DNA of 7,284 bases from positions 1 to 7,284 of the forward strand of contig JADZDN010000352.1 in assembly GCA_020851015.1 (NCBI GenBank), given 5' to 3'. The translations under genes were made by a program, and so were the position numbers. The notes under the pieces were generated by a model, which saw nothing but the letters and a program-made list of their open reading frames with translations, had not been told where the DNA came from and ran no database searches. Shown one piece after another: positions 1 through 6,310 of this stretch (position 1 is the first letter of the stretch; each line of letters begins with the position of its first letter). Source of the DNA: Alphaproteobacteria bacterium (GTDB lineage Bacteria > Pseudomonadota > Alphaproteobacteria > JAEULC01).

Positions 1-76
1 CGAAGGATGAGCTTGTCGAAGGATGAGCTTGTCGAAGGATGAGCTTGTCGAAGGATGAGCTTGTCGAAGGATGAGC
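1..76. repeat. Tandem array of a 16-bp unit upstream of lgt
   Basis: The unit CGAAGGATGAGCTTGT occurs four times in perfect register (1-16, 17-32, 33-48, 49-64), then as a 12-base partial copy (65-76). A further degenerate piece, CGAAGGA, lies at 80-86. The array begins at the first base of the window, so it probably extends further left. On the opposite strand it reads as repeats of a TTCGACAAGCTCATCC-like string. From memory this resembles a short repeat scattered between genes in many proteobacteria; I could not check that. The 16-bp period is not a multiple of three, so the array is not coding. The last piece carries AAGGA (82-86), but it lies 18 bases before the lgt ATG, too far for a good ribosome binding site. 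Confidence 0.93.
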
Positions 77-104
77 CGTCGAAGGACGCCTGCAAGAATC
101 GCGC

Positions 105-902
105 ATGTACGCAATTCCCTTCCCCATGATCGATCCGATCGCCGTGCAGATCGGCCCGTTCGCCGTGCGCTGGTACGCGCTTGCCTATATCGCCGGCATC
201 GTCATGGGCTGGCGCTATTCGCTGCGCCTGTGCCGCGAGCGGCCCGAGCTGGTCACGCCCGTGCAGATGGACGATTTCATCATGTGGCTGACGCTCGGCA
301 TCATCCTGGGCGGCCGCGTCGGCTACGTGCTGTTCTACAATCCGCTGCACTTCCTGGCGAACCCGCTGGAGATCCCGGCGCTGTGGCACGGCGGCATGTC
401 GTTCCACGGCGGGCTCGTGGGCGTGCTGCTGGCGATGTTCCTGTTCGCGCGCAAGCGCGGCATCCGCTTCTTCGCGCTGGCCGACGTGGTGGCGGTATGC
501 GTGCCGTTCGGCCTTTTCTTCGGGCGGATGGCGAACTTCATCAACGGCGAGCTTTATGGCCGCGTCGCCGACGTGCCCTGGGCCATCGTGTTCCCGTCCA
601 AGGACGCCGGCCCCCTGCCGCGCCATCCGAGCCAGCTCTACGAGGGCTTCCTCGAGGGCGTGATCCTGTTCGCCGTGCTGTGGCTGCTGATGCGCTACGC
701 CGACGCGCGCCGCAAGGTCGGCATGCTGAGCGGGGCGTTCCTGATCGGCTATGGCTGCGCGCGCTTCCTGGTCGAGTTCGCGCGCGAGCCCGACGTGCAG
801 CTCGGCTACCTCGCCTTCGGCCTCACCATGGGCCAGTACCTGACCCTGCCGATGCTCGCCTACGGCGCCTACCTGGTCGCGACGGCCAGGCGCACGTCGT
901 GA
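105..902 (+). CDS. lgt: Prolipoprotein diacylglyceryl transferase (Lgt)
   Basis: Lgt moves a diacylglyceryl group from phosphatidylglycerol to the lipobox cysteine of prolipoproteins, the first step of lipoprotein maturation, in the inner membrane. The 265-residue product is a normal length and is made largely of hydrophobic segments. Signature elements are visible: W-H-G-G-M-S-F-H-G-G at residues 94-103, containing the counterpart of E. coli His103 (here H101), and the Lgt signature G-R-M-A-N-F-I-N-G-E-L-Y-G-R at 140-153, with R141, N144, E149 and G152 at the spacing of the E. coli residues R143, N146, E151 and G154. A late R220...E224 motif (RFLVEFAREPD) matches the conserved C-terminal Arg region. 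ATG 105 is the first standard start after an in-frame stop at 72-74. No good Shine-Dalgarno is seen, and ATG 126 is an alternative. Its stop overlaps the next start (GTGA). Confidence 0.97.
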   Translation: MYAIPFPMIDPIAVQIGPFAVRWYALAYIAGIVMGWRYSLRLCRERPELVTPVQMDDFIMWLTLGIILGGRVGYVLFYNPLHFLANPLEIPALWHGGMSFHGGLVGVLLAMFLFARKRGIRFFALADVVAVCVPFGLFFGRMANFINGELYGRVADVPWAIVFPSKDAGPLPRHPSQLYEGFLEGVILFAVLWLLMRYADARRKVGMLSGAFLIGYGCARFLVEFAREPDVQLGYLAFGLTMGQYLTLPMLAYGAYLVATARRTS

Positions 903-2011
903 ACGACCTCCAGCGCCGGCTCGTCCGGCGCATCCGCGCCGAGGGGCCGATCGCCGTCGCCGAGTACATGGCGCAGTGCCTGCTCGATCCGCGCGACGGC
1001 TACTACGTGCGCGCCGATCCGCTGGGGCGTGCGGGCGACTTCATCACCGCGCCGGAGATCAGCCAGATGTTCGGCGAGCTTCTGGGCCTGTGGGCGGTCG
1101 ACGCCTGGCAGCGCCTGCTGGGATCGCCGCGCGCGTTCTGCCTGGCCGAATTGGGGCCGGGCCGGGGCACGCTGATGGCCGATGCGCTGCGCGCATCGGC
1201 GGCGAAGCCGGATTTCCTGCGCGCGGCGCGCGTGCATTTGGTCGAGGCCAGCCCCACGCTCCGCGCCAAGCAGCGCCAGGCGCTGGCCGGCCGCGCGGTC
1301 GAATGGCACGCCAGCCTGGAGAGCGTTCCCGACGCGCCCATCATCCTGCTGGCGAACGAGTTCTTCGACGCGCTGCCGCTCAGGCAGTTCGTGCGCACGG
1401 AGCGCGGCATCGCCGAGCGCCTGGTGGGGCTGGATGCGTCGGGCGAAGCACTGCGCTTCGGGCTCGGCCCGGCCCCCAGTCCCTGGACGGCGGCGCTGCC
1501 GCAGGCGCTGCGCGACGCGCCGCTCGGCACGCTGGTCGAGTATTCGCCGGCCTCGATCGGCATCGTCCAGGCGATCGCCAGGCGAATCGCGCGCCAAGGC
1601 GGCGTTGCCCTGGCGATCGACTATGGCGCCGGCGAGAGCGGCCCGGGCGACACGCTGCAGGCCGTGCGCCGGCACGGAAGGCACGAGGTGCTGGACGACC
1701 CGGGCGAGGCCGATCTCAGCGCCCGCGTGGATTTTGCCGCCCTCGCCGACGCCGCGTTGGAGGCCGGCGCCGGCGCGTTCGGCCCGGTGCCGCAGGGCGT
1801 GCTGCTGGAGCGGCTGGGCATCGCCGCGCGCGCCGCCGCGCTGGCCGCCAAGGCCACGCCCGCCCAGGCGGCCGAGATCGAACTGGCCCGCGCTCGGTTG
1901 ATCGGCGGGACGGAAATGGGCACCTTGTTCAAGGCCTTGGCGCTGGTCCCGCGGGGAAGCGCGCCGCCGGCCGGATTCACCGAGAGCGAAGGGCTGTTCC
2001 GCGGTCAATGA
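899..2011 (+). CDS. SAM-dependent methyltransferase, MidA/NDUFAF7 family
   Basis: This is a 370-residue class I methyltransferase of the COG1565 family. The mitochondrial member NDUFAF7/MidA dimethylates an arginine of the complex I subunit NDUFS2 and is needed for complex I assembly. The bacterial substrate is inferred, not seen. Family motifs run in order: G-D-F-I-T-A-P-E-I-S at residues 46-55, the SAM-binding glycine loop E-L-G-P-G-R-G-T-L at 84-92, N-E-F-F-D-A at 153-158, an A-I-D-Y-G-A-G stretch, and the D-T-L-Q-A-V-R..H and PGEADLSARVDF block near 250-280. GTG 899 is chosen because the N-terminus (NDLQRRLVRRIRAEGPIAVAEYM) starts as family members do and because it overlaps the lgt stop by 4 bases, a translational-coupling arrangement. 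The same frame stays open back to ATG 71 through lgt, but that upstream translation is Arg/Pro/Ala-rich shadow. It overlaps pgeF by ATGA at 2008-2011. Confidence 0.92.
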   Translation: MNDLQRRLVRRIRAEGPIAVAEYMAQCLLDPRDGYYVRADPLGRAGDFITAPEISQMFGELLGLWAVDAWQRLLGSPRAFCLAELGPGRGTLMADALRASAAKPDFLRAARVHLVEASPTLRAKQRQALAGRAVEWHASLESVPDAPIILLANEFFDALPLRQFVRTERGIAERLVGLDASGEALRFGLGPAPSPWTAALPQALRDAPLGTLVEYSPASIGIVQAIARRIARQGGVALAIDYGAGESGPGDTLQAVRRHGRHEVLDDPGEADLSARVDFAALADAALEAGAGAFGPVPQGVLLERLGIAARAAALAAKATPAQAAEIELARARLIGGTEMGTLFKALALVPRGSAPPAGFTESEGLFRGQ

Positions 2012-2775
2012 TCACGCTTGGCATCCTGAACGATCTGGAGGGCGTGCGGCACGCGTTCTTCACGCGCAACGGCGGCGCCAGCGAAGGGCTCTATGCCAGC
2101 AACAACTGCGGCTTCGGCTCGGGCGACCTTGCCGCCTGCGTGGCGGAGAACCGCCGCCGTTCGATGGCAAGGCTCGACCTGCCGGCCGAGGCGCTGGTGA
2201 CAGTGCACCAGGTGCATGGCCGCGAGGTCGCGACGGTGGAGCGGCCCTGGCCGCATGCCGAGGCGCCCAAGGCCGATGCGATGGTGACGAATCGCCCGGG
2301 CGTGGCGCTGGGCATCCTGGGCGCGGATTGCGCGCCGGTGCTGTTCGTGGATCCCGAGGCGCGCGTGATCGGAGCGGCCCATGCCGGCTGGCGCGGCGCG
2401 CTGGCCGGCGTCACCGACGCCACCGTGGCGGCGATGACGAAGCTGGGCGCCCTGCCCAAGCGCATCTACGCCGTGATCGGCCCCTGCATCGCCCAGCGCT
2501 CCTACGAGGTGGGCCCGGAATTTCCGCGCCCTTTTCTGGCCGAAAGCCCGGCCAACGCGGATTTCTTCGCGCCGTCCGCGCGCGCCGGGCACCTGATGTT
2601 CGACCTCGTCGGCTATCTCGGCCGCCGGCTGGGTACGCTCGACCTGCATTTCGTGTCGGGCGTGCCCTACGATACCTGCCGGGAAGAGGACCGCTTCTTC
2701 AGCTATCGCCGCGCGACGCTGCGCGGGGAAAAGGACTACGGGCGCAACCTGTCCGCAATCGCCTTGGAGGGCTAG
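2008..2775 (+). CDS. pgeF: Peptidoglycan editing factor PgeF (YfiH/laccase-domain protein)
   Basis: This 255-residue protein belongs to the YfiH/DUF152 (Cu-oxidase_4, laccase-domain) family. In E. coli, YfiH removes wrongly incorporated L-Ser from UDP-MurNAc precursors. Homologues also show purine-nucleoside phosphorylase and adenosine deaminase activity in vitro, including mammalian FAMIN/LACC1. Conserved elements are all present: the N-terminal T-R-N-G-G-A-S-E-G-L-Y block at residues 19-29, H-Q-V-H-G at 67-71, G-A-D-C-A-P at 105-110, A-H-A-G-W-R-G at 124-130, and I-G-P-C-I. The likely metal ligands H70, C108 and H125 match the spacing of E. coli His71, Cys107 and His124. The C-terminal FFSYRRA...YGRNLS ending is also typical. 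The ATG overlaps the preceding stop (ATGA), so translational coupling with the methyltransferase is likely. Confidence 0.96.
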   Translation: MITLGILNDLEGVRHAFFTRNGGASEGLYASNNCGFGSGDLAACVAENRRRSMARLDLPAEALVTVHQVHGREVATVERPWPHAEAPKADAMVTNRPGVALGILGADCAPVLFVDPEARVIGAAHAGWRGALAGVTDATVAAMTKLGALPKRIYAVIGPCIAQRSYEVGPEFPRPFLAESPANADFFAPSARAGHLMFDLVGYLGRRLGTLDLHFVSGVPYDTCREEDRFFSYRRATLRGEKDYGRNLSAIALEG

Positions 2776-2780
2776 GACCG

Positions 2781-3932
2781 ATGGCAGTGCATTTCAGCGC
2801 GGAGGAACTGGCCGGGCGGCGGCAAAAAGCCTGTGCGGCGTTGATCAAGCAGGGGCTCGACGGGCTTTTGATGTTCCGCCAGGAGAGCATGTACTACCTC
2901 TCCGGCTACGACACGTTCGGCTACGTGTTCTTCCAGTGCTACTACCTGGGCGCCGACGGGAGGATGTTCCTTCTGACCCGCGTGCCCGACCTGCGCCAGG
3001 CGCAGCACACCTCGGTCATCAAGGACATCCGCATCTGGGTCGACCGCGAGGGCGCGACCCCGGCCGAGGACCTGCGCGCGGCGCTCGAGGACTACGGCTG
3101 CAAGGGCAGGAAGCTGGGCGTGGAGTACGAGGCCTACGGCCTGACCGCGCGCAACGGCAAGCGGCTGGAGGCGGCGCTGGCGGGGTTCTGCACGCTGGTC
3201 GACGCGTCCGAGCTGGTCAACAGGTTGCGCGTGGTGAAGAGCCCGGCCGAGCTCGCCTATGTCCGCAAGGCGGCCGAGCTGGCCGACGCGGCGCTGCTCG
3301 AGGCCAACCGGCTGGCCAAGCCCGGCGCGTTCGAGGGCGACATCCTGGCGGCGATGCACGGCGCCATCTACCGCGGCGGCGGCGACGATCCGGGCAACGA
3401 ATTCATCATCGGCTCGGGCAAGGACGCCCTGCTTTGCCGCTATTTCTCCGGCCGCAAGCATCTGCAGGCCCAGGACCAGCTGATGCTGGAGTTCGCCGGC
3501 GTCTACCGCCACTACCATTCCTGCCTGATGCGCACGATCCTGATCGGCAAGCCCGATCCGCAGCACGTGGCGATGCACAAGGCGGGGCTTGAGGCGATGG
3601 AGGCATGCAAGGCGGCGCTGAAGCCGGGCCGGCCGATCGGCGAGGTGTTCGACGCCTATGCGCGCGTCTTCGACGGCGCGGGCTTCCGCGCGAATCGATT
3701 CAACGCCTGCGGCTACAGCCTGGGCACGACCTTCGCGCCGAACTGGATGGACTGGCCGATGTTCTATCACGGCAATCCGGTGATCGCCGAGCCGGGCATG
3801 GTGTTCTTCCTGCACATGATTGTGGTGGACAGCGACCGCAATATCGCCATGGCGCCGGGCTACACGGTCGAGGTGACCGACAAGGGCTGCGTGCCATTGT
3901 CGAAGCTGCCGCTCGATTTGGTGATAAACTAG
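2781..3932 (+). CDS. M24-fold (Xaa-Pro peptidase/creatinase-like) protein lacking the metal ligands
   Basis: The 383-residue product has the two-part architecture of the M24B/creatinase family: an N-terminal creatinase-type domain (about 1-150, with YYLSGYDTFGYVFFQ near 38-52) and a C-terminal pita-bread domain (about 155-375). Databases usually call such proteins Xaa-Pro peptidases. The five metal-binding positions are, however, all changed. The two Asp of the D-x(10)-D motif are E237 and C248 (LEFAG...YHSCLMRT), the His of G-H-G-I-G is Y312 (GYSLG), the first Glu is H345 (FFLHMI), and the last Glu position falls at about G360. Creatinase and ectoine hydrolase (DoeA) share this fold without metals, so a metal-free amidohydrolase or amidinohydrolase is more likely than a peptidase; the substrate is unknown. 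GGAGG at 2766-2770, inside the end of pgeF, lies 10 bases before the ATG. Only five bases separate it from pgeF. Confidence 0.88.
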   Translation: MAVHFSAEELAGRRQKACAALIKQGLDGLLMFRQESMYYLSGYDTFGYVFFQCYYLGADGRMFLLTRVPDLRQAQHTSVIKDIRIWVDREGATPAEDLRAALEDYGCKGRKLGVEYEAYGLTARNGKRLEAALAGFCTLVDASELVNRLRVVKSPAELAYVRKAAELADAALLEANRLAKPGAFEGDILAAMHGAIYRGGGDDPGNEFIIGSGKDALLCRYFSGRKHLQAQDQLMLEFAGVYRHYHSCLMRTILIGKPDPQHVAMHKAGLEAMEACKAALKPGRPIGEVFDAYARVFDGAGFRANRFNACGYSLGTTFAPNWMDWPMFYHGNPVIAEPGMVFFLHMIVVDSDRNIAMAPGYTVEVTDKGCVPLSKLPLDLVIN

Positions 3933-3950
3933 TCGAGCGGCGCGCGGGCG

Positions 3951-4019
3951 ATGCCGCATCTGCTGATGCTGCTGGCGTTCATCCTGGTCGGGGTCATGGT
4001 CGGCTGTGTCCTGCTCTAG
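3951..4019 (+). CDS. Possible 22-residue hydrophobic membrane peptide
   Basis: A short frame starting ATG 18 bases after the M24 stop encodes 22 residues, beginning MPHLLMLLAFIL and ending GCVLL before TAG. Apart from one His near the start it is wholly hydrophobic or small, enough for one membrane span. Nearly every codon ends in G or C and most have T in the second position, the composition expected of a real membrane-protein codon series in this genome rather than random sequence. It fills the gap between two genes and overlaps the start of the next lipoprotein by 14 bases, so it might couple translation to it. Against it: it is very short, has no clear Shine-Dalgarno, and I do not recognise a family. 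It could also be a leader or chance. Confidence 0.35.
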   Translation: MPHLLMLLAFILVGVMVGCVLL

Positions 4020-5055
4020 GCGAATTGCGCGCGTCGCGATCGTTTTGCTGGGCCTGGCCGCCGGCCTGGCCGGCTGTGGCGAGCCGCCGCGCCCCTTCGC
4101 CCATGAGGGCGAGTCCGAGAACCCGCTGCTGCAGGTGGCCAACCCCGAGGGCATCACGATCGCGGAGCTGGCCGCGTTTCCGGCCGCCGGCGAACAGCGA
4201 TTCCTGGACGCGCTGGTGGCCCAGCTCCATCGCGCCGAAATCCCCGCCAGCGTCGGCCAGGGCAATGCGATGAGCTATCGCCTGGCGGGCCAGGTGACCG
4301 AGCGGCCGGCGCCGAAGGGCGTCGAAGTCATGATCCTATGGCGCATGGCCGATGCCGACGGCCAGTCCATGGGCAGCCACATGGTCCGGCAGGTCGTCGA
4401 CGCGAAGGCCTGGCGCGACGGAGAGGCGGCGCTGATGACGCTGCTGGCGCGCCAGTCCAGCGCGGGGCTGGTGGCAATGCTGCCCGAGCGGAAGCTCACC
4501 GTGGCCGGCCGGCAAGCCGCACCCGTCCAGCCGATCAACAACGTGGTGCCGCCGATGGGCACGCGCCTGCCGCCGCAGCCGAACCGCACGCAGCGGCCGC
4601 AGGTTGCCCAGATCGGCCCCACCGCGCCGGCGCCGTCGGAAGCGTCCGGGGGCAAGAAGCCGGCCAGCGAGCCCCCGCCGGTCGCGCTGCGCCCCGTGGA
4701 GGGCGCGCCGGGCGACGGCGCCGAGGCGCTGCGAAAGGCCATCACGCATTTCCTGAACCTGGCCAACGTTCCGCTGGTCAGCGAGCACGAGAGCCCCTTT
4801 GCCATCATCGCCGGCAAGATCGCGCTGAGCGAGCCGGCGCAGCGCCAGCAGACCGTGCGGATCGAATGGGCCCTGTTCGCGCCGGGCGGCTGCCGCATGG
4901 GCACGGTCAGCCAGGCGAACCAGATTCCCGCCGGCAAGTTCGACGGACCCTGGGGCGATGCCGCCTATGCCGTTGCGGAAGGCGCCGCGCAGGGACTGAC
5001 CGAGCTTCTGGACCAGCTCGTGGCCATGCCGCAGGACCAGCGATGCAAGCGCTAG
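4006..5055 (+). CDS. Lipoprotein with two copies of an uncharacterised domain
   Basis: The 349-residue product starts with a lipoprotein signal peptide: Arg at positions 5, 6 and 9, a hydrophobic core (about 10-20), and lipobox L-A-G-C with the modified Cys at 24. The residue after Cys is Gly, not Asp, which favours outer-membrane delivery by the Lol rule. Two similar domains follow (about 66-159 and 241-338), separated by a Pro/Ala/Gln-rich linker (about 165-235). Matching anchors are IP80/VP256, AG95/AG270, W112/W288, G123/G299 and GL155/GL331. No known function is recognised; the start of the mature part (PRPF, then NPLL) recalls unnamed Rhodospirillales lipoproteins. GTG 4006 is the only plausible start, because the frame is closed at 3964-3966 and the signal peptide follows directly. 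Its ribosome binding site is weak. It overlaps the next gene by 13 bases. Confidence 0.85.
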   Translation: MSCSRRIARVAIVLLGLAAGLAGCGEPPRPFAHEGESENPLLQVANPEGITIAELAAFPAAGEQRFLDALVAQLHRAEIPASVGQGNAMSYRLAGQVTERPAPKGVEVMILWRMADADGQSMGSHMVRQVVDAKAWRDGEAALMTLLARQSSAGLVAMLPERKLTVAGRQAAPVQPINNVVPPMGTRLPPQPNRTQRPQVAQIGPTAPAPSEASGGKKPASEPPPVALRPVEGAPGDGAEALRKAITHFLNLANVPLVSEHESPFAIIAGKIALSEPAQRQQTVRIEWALFAPGGCRMGTVSQANQIPAGKFDGPWGDAAYAVAEGAAQGLTELLDQLVAMPQDQRCKR

Positions 5056-6239
5056 GCGCGATTCGCGTCGCGTCGCTGGCGCTCTGCCTGGCCGGGCTGG
5101 GGCTCGCGGGCTGCGGCGGGTTCGACGTCGACAAGGGTAAGCCCCGCGCACCCGCGGCGGCGTCGGACCAGGTGCCCGCGAACACGATCGCCGGCTCGGT
5201 CGAGGTCGACGGCGCCGGATCGAGCGCCAATGTGCGGGTCGAGCTCTACGACGTCACCGGCCGCGATCCCGTCGAGGCGGTCAGGCGCGGCGAACCGCTG
5301 GTGGTGGCGCGCACGGCGCGCGACGGGCGCTACAGCTTCATCCTCGGCAGCCTGGCGCGGGCGCCCGCCGGCCAGACCAAGACCTGGCTGGTGCGGGCCG
5401 GCGGCGAGGCGGCCGACAATCCCAAGGGGCCTGAGGCCACCGTGACCTTCACCAGCGCCGCGGCGCGCGGGCGGCTGCCGCCGCTATACCTGTGGGACGG
5501 CGCGTCCAAGGTCGAGACGGGCGACGAGCGCCTGACCTTCCGCCTGGCGCCCCTGCCGCCGGCCAAGCGGGTCGAGCCGCCGGTCTATGGCATCGAGCTG
5601 ACCTCGGCCGCCGGCGGCGTGCCGCTGGTGCCGCCGATGGGCGGCGCCCCCGAGACCTCCCTGCCCCGCCTGGCGCTGCAGGAGTTCACCTGGTCCTACC
5701 GGCCACTCGCCGCCATCGACCATGGGCAGGCCGATGGCACGGTCTACCACGCGATCTATCGCGGCGCCCTGCGCCAAGTCCAGGGCGGCAATCCGCCGCC
5801 GCTGACCCGCCAGCGCGACGCCAAGCTGGTGCCCCCGGGCCTGGGGTTCCGCGCGCTGACCGATGGCAGGCTCGAGAACATGCTGCCCCACGCCATGCCG
5901 CCGGACGGAAGGGTCGAAATCGACCTGGGGACGCCGACCGAGGTGGGCCAGGTCTACCTGCTGGGCCTGGAAGTCGCCGGCAGCGACCAGGTTTCGGTGC
6001 ATCTCGCGGCCAATCCGGGCCAGCTCGGGCCGCCGCTCGTCCAGCTTGCGGCCCGCGAGGCGCTGGAGATCAAGCTGCCCCCAGGCTCCCGCGGGCGCTA
6101 CCTGGCGGTGCGCTTTGCCGGACAATTGACCGCGCTGGGCGAAATCGTGGCCTACCCGCCCCTTTCCGCCCAGCACTGGGAGGCCGCCAAGCCCGTGGCT
6201 CCGTTCAGCAATCAGGTTTACAGCGCCCCGGTGAATTGA
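5043..6239 (+). CDS. Lipoprotein with a beta-sandwich domain and a discoidin-like C-terminal domain
   Basis: The 398-residue product has a lipoprotein signal peptide with lipobox L-A-G-C and modified Cys at 24; Gly at +2 suggests the outer membrane. Residues about 48-145 resemble a carboxypeptidase-regulatory/prealbumin-like beta sandwich: [15 protein letters not shown], then A-R-D-G-R-Y-S-F before a long strand. The middle is Pro-rich. Residues about 270-390 look like a discoidin/F5-F8 type C or galactose-binding fold: L-T-D-G-R-L, a V-E-I-D-L-G strand, [14 protein letters not shown], then R-Y-L-A-V-R-F and G-E-I-V-A-Y. These fold calls rest on motif resemblance only. Such domains usually bind carbohydrate or other surface ligands, which would suit an envelope role, but no ligand can be named. 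ATG 5043 overlaps the previous stop by 13 bases; an AGGA lies at about 5033-5036. Confidence 0.83.
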   Translation: MQALGAIRVASLALCLAGLGLAGCGGFDVDKGKPRAPAAASDQVPANTIAGSVEVDGAGSSANVRVELYDVTGRDPVEAVRRGEPLVVARTARDGRYSFILGSLARAPAGQTKTWLVRAGGEAADNPKGPEATVTFTSAAARGRLPPLYLWDGASKVETGDERLTFRLAPLPPAKRVEPPVYGIELTSAAGGVPLVPPMGGAPETSLPRLALQEFTWSYRPLAAIDHGQADGTVYHAIYRGALRQVQGGNPPPLTRQRDAKLVPPGLGFRALTDGRLENMLPHAMPPDGRVEIDLGTPTEVGQVYLLGLEVAGSDQVSVHLAANPGQLGPPLVQLAAREALEIKLPPGSRGRYLAVRFAGQLTALGEIVAYPPLSAQHWEAAKPVAPFSNQVYSAPVN

Positions 6240-6310
6240 TAGGTTCCGCCCGCTTTTACGGGCTGGGCCAGAATTTCGTTAACATTTCGAGACGGTGTCG
6301 GGACGGCGAT
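6240..6310 (+). promoter_or_regulatory. Intergenic region before prs: possible promoter and small hairpin
   Basis: This 71-base gap is the longest between genes in the cluster. It is also locally AT-richer (6271-6290, GAATTTCGTTAACATTTCGA) than the surrounding coding DNA, which is where a separate prs promoter would be expected. TTTACG at 6255-6260 and GTTAAC at 6278-6283, 17 bases apart, could be -35 and -10 hexamers but match the consensus poorly. An inverted repeat GCCCG (6248-6252) and CGGGC (6259-6263) with a 6-base loop precedes the AT-rich part. It lacks a T-run after it, so it is a weak terminator candidate. A GGGA at 6300-6303 may serve as the prs ribosome binding site. Confidence 0.3.

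Noticed and set aside
1..76. CRISPR array
   Set aside because: The units are directly adjacent with no unique spacers and are only 16 bp long, so this is a simple tandem repeat.
71..898. In-frame upstream extension of the methyltransferase from ATG 71, giving one 646-residue reading frame
   Set aside because: It overlaps the whole of lgt in another frame, its translation is Arg/Ala/Pro-rich with no family resemblance, and its ATG lies inside the repeat array. Open shadow frames are expected at this GC content.
1721..1732. Arg276 where many bacterial homologues of the methyltransferase have His in an A-H-V-D-F motif
   Set aside because: As far as I recall this position varies in the family, including the human protein, so it is not evidence of lost activity.
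2772..4265. Long antisense open frame opposite the M24 gene (497 residues)
   Set aside because: It spans three genes on the other strand, has shadow composition (Arg, Ala, Gln, His-rich), and the + strand product is a clear family member.
4338..5042. Upstream extension of lipoprotein 2 into lipoprotein 1
   Set aside because: The extension has shadow composition, and a proper lipoprotein signal peptide begins at ATG 5043.
6278..6290. GTTAAC near prs as a CtrA-type regulatory site
   Set aside because: Only one TTAA half-site is present; the spaced second half-site of the CtrA motif is missing.
5492..6310. Upstream extension of prs in the same frame
   Set aside because: It runs through lipoprotein 2 with Arg/Gly/Pro-rich shadow translation. 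The prs family N-terminus begins exactly at ATG 6311.
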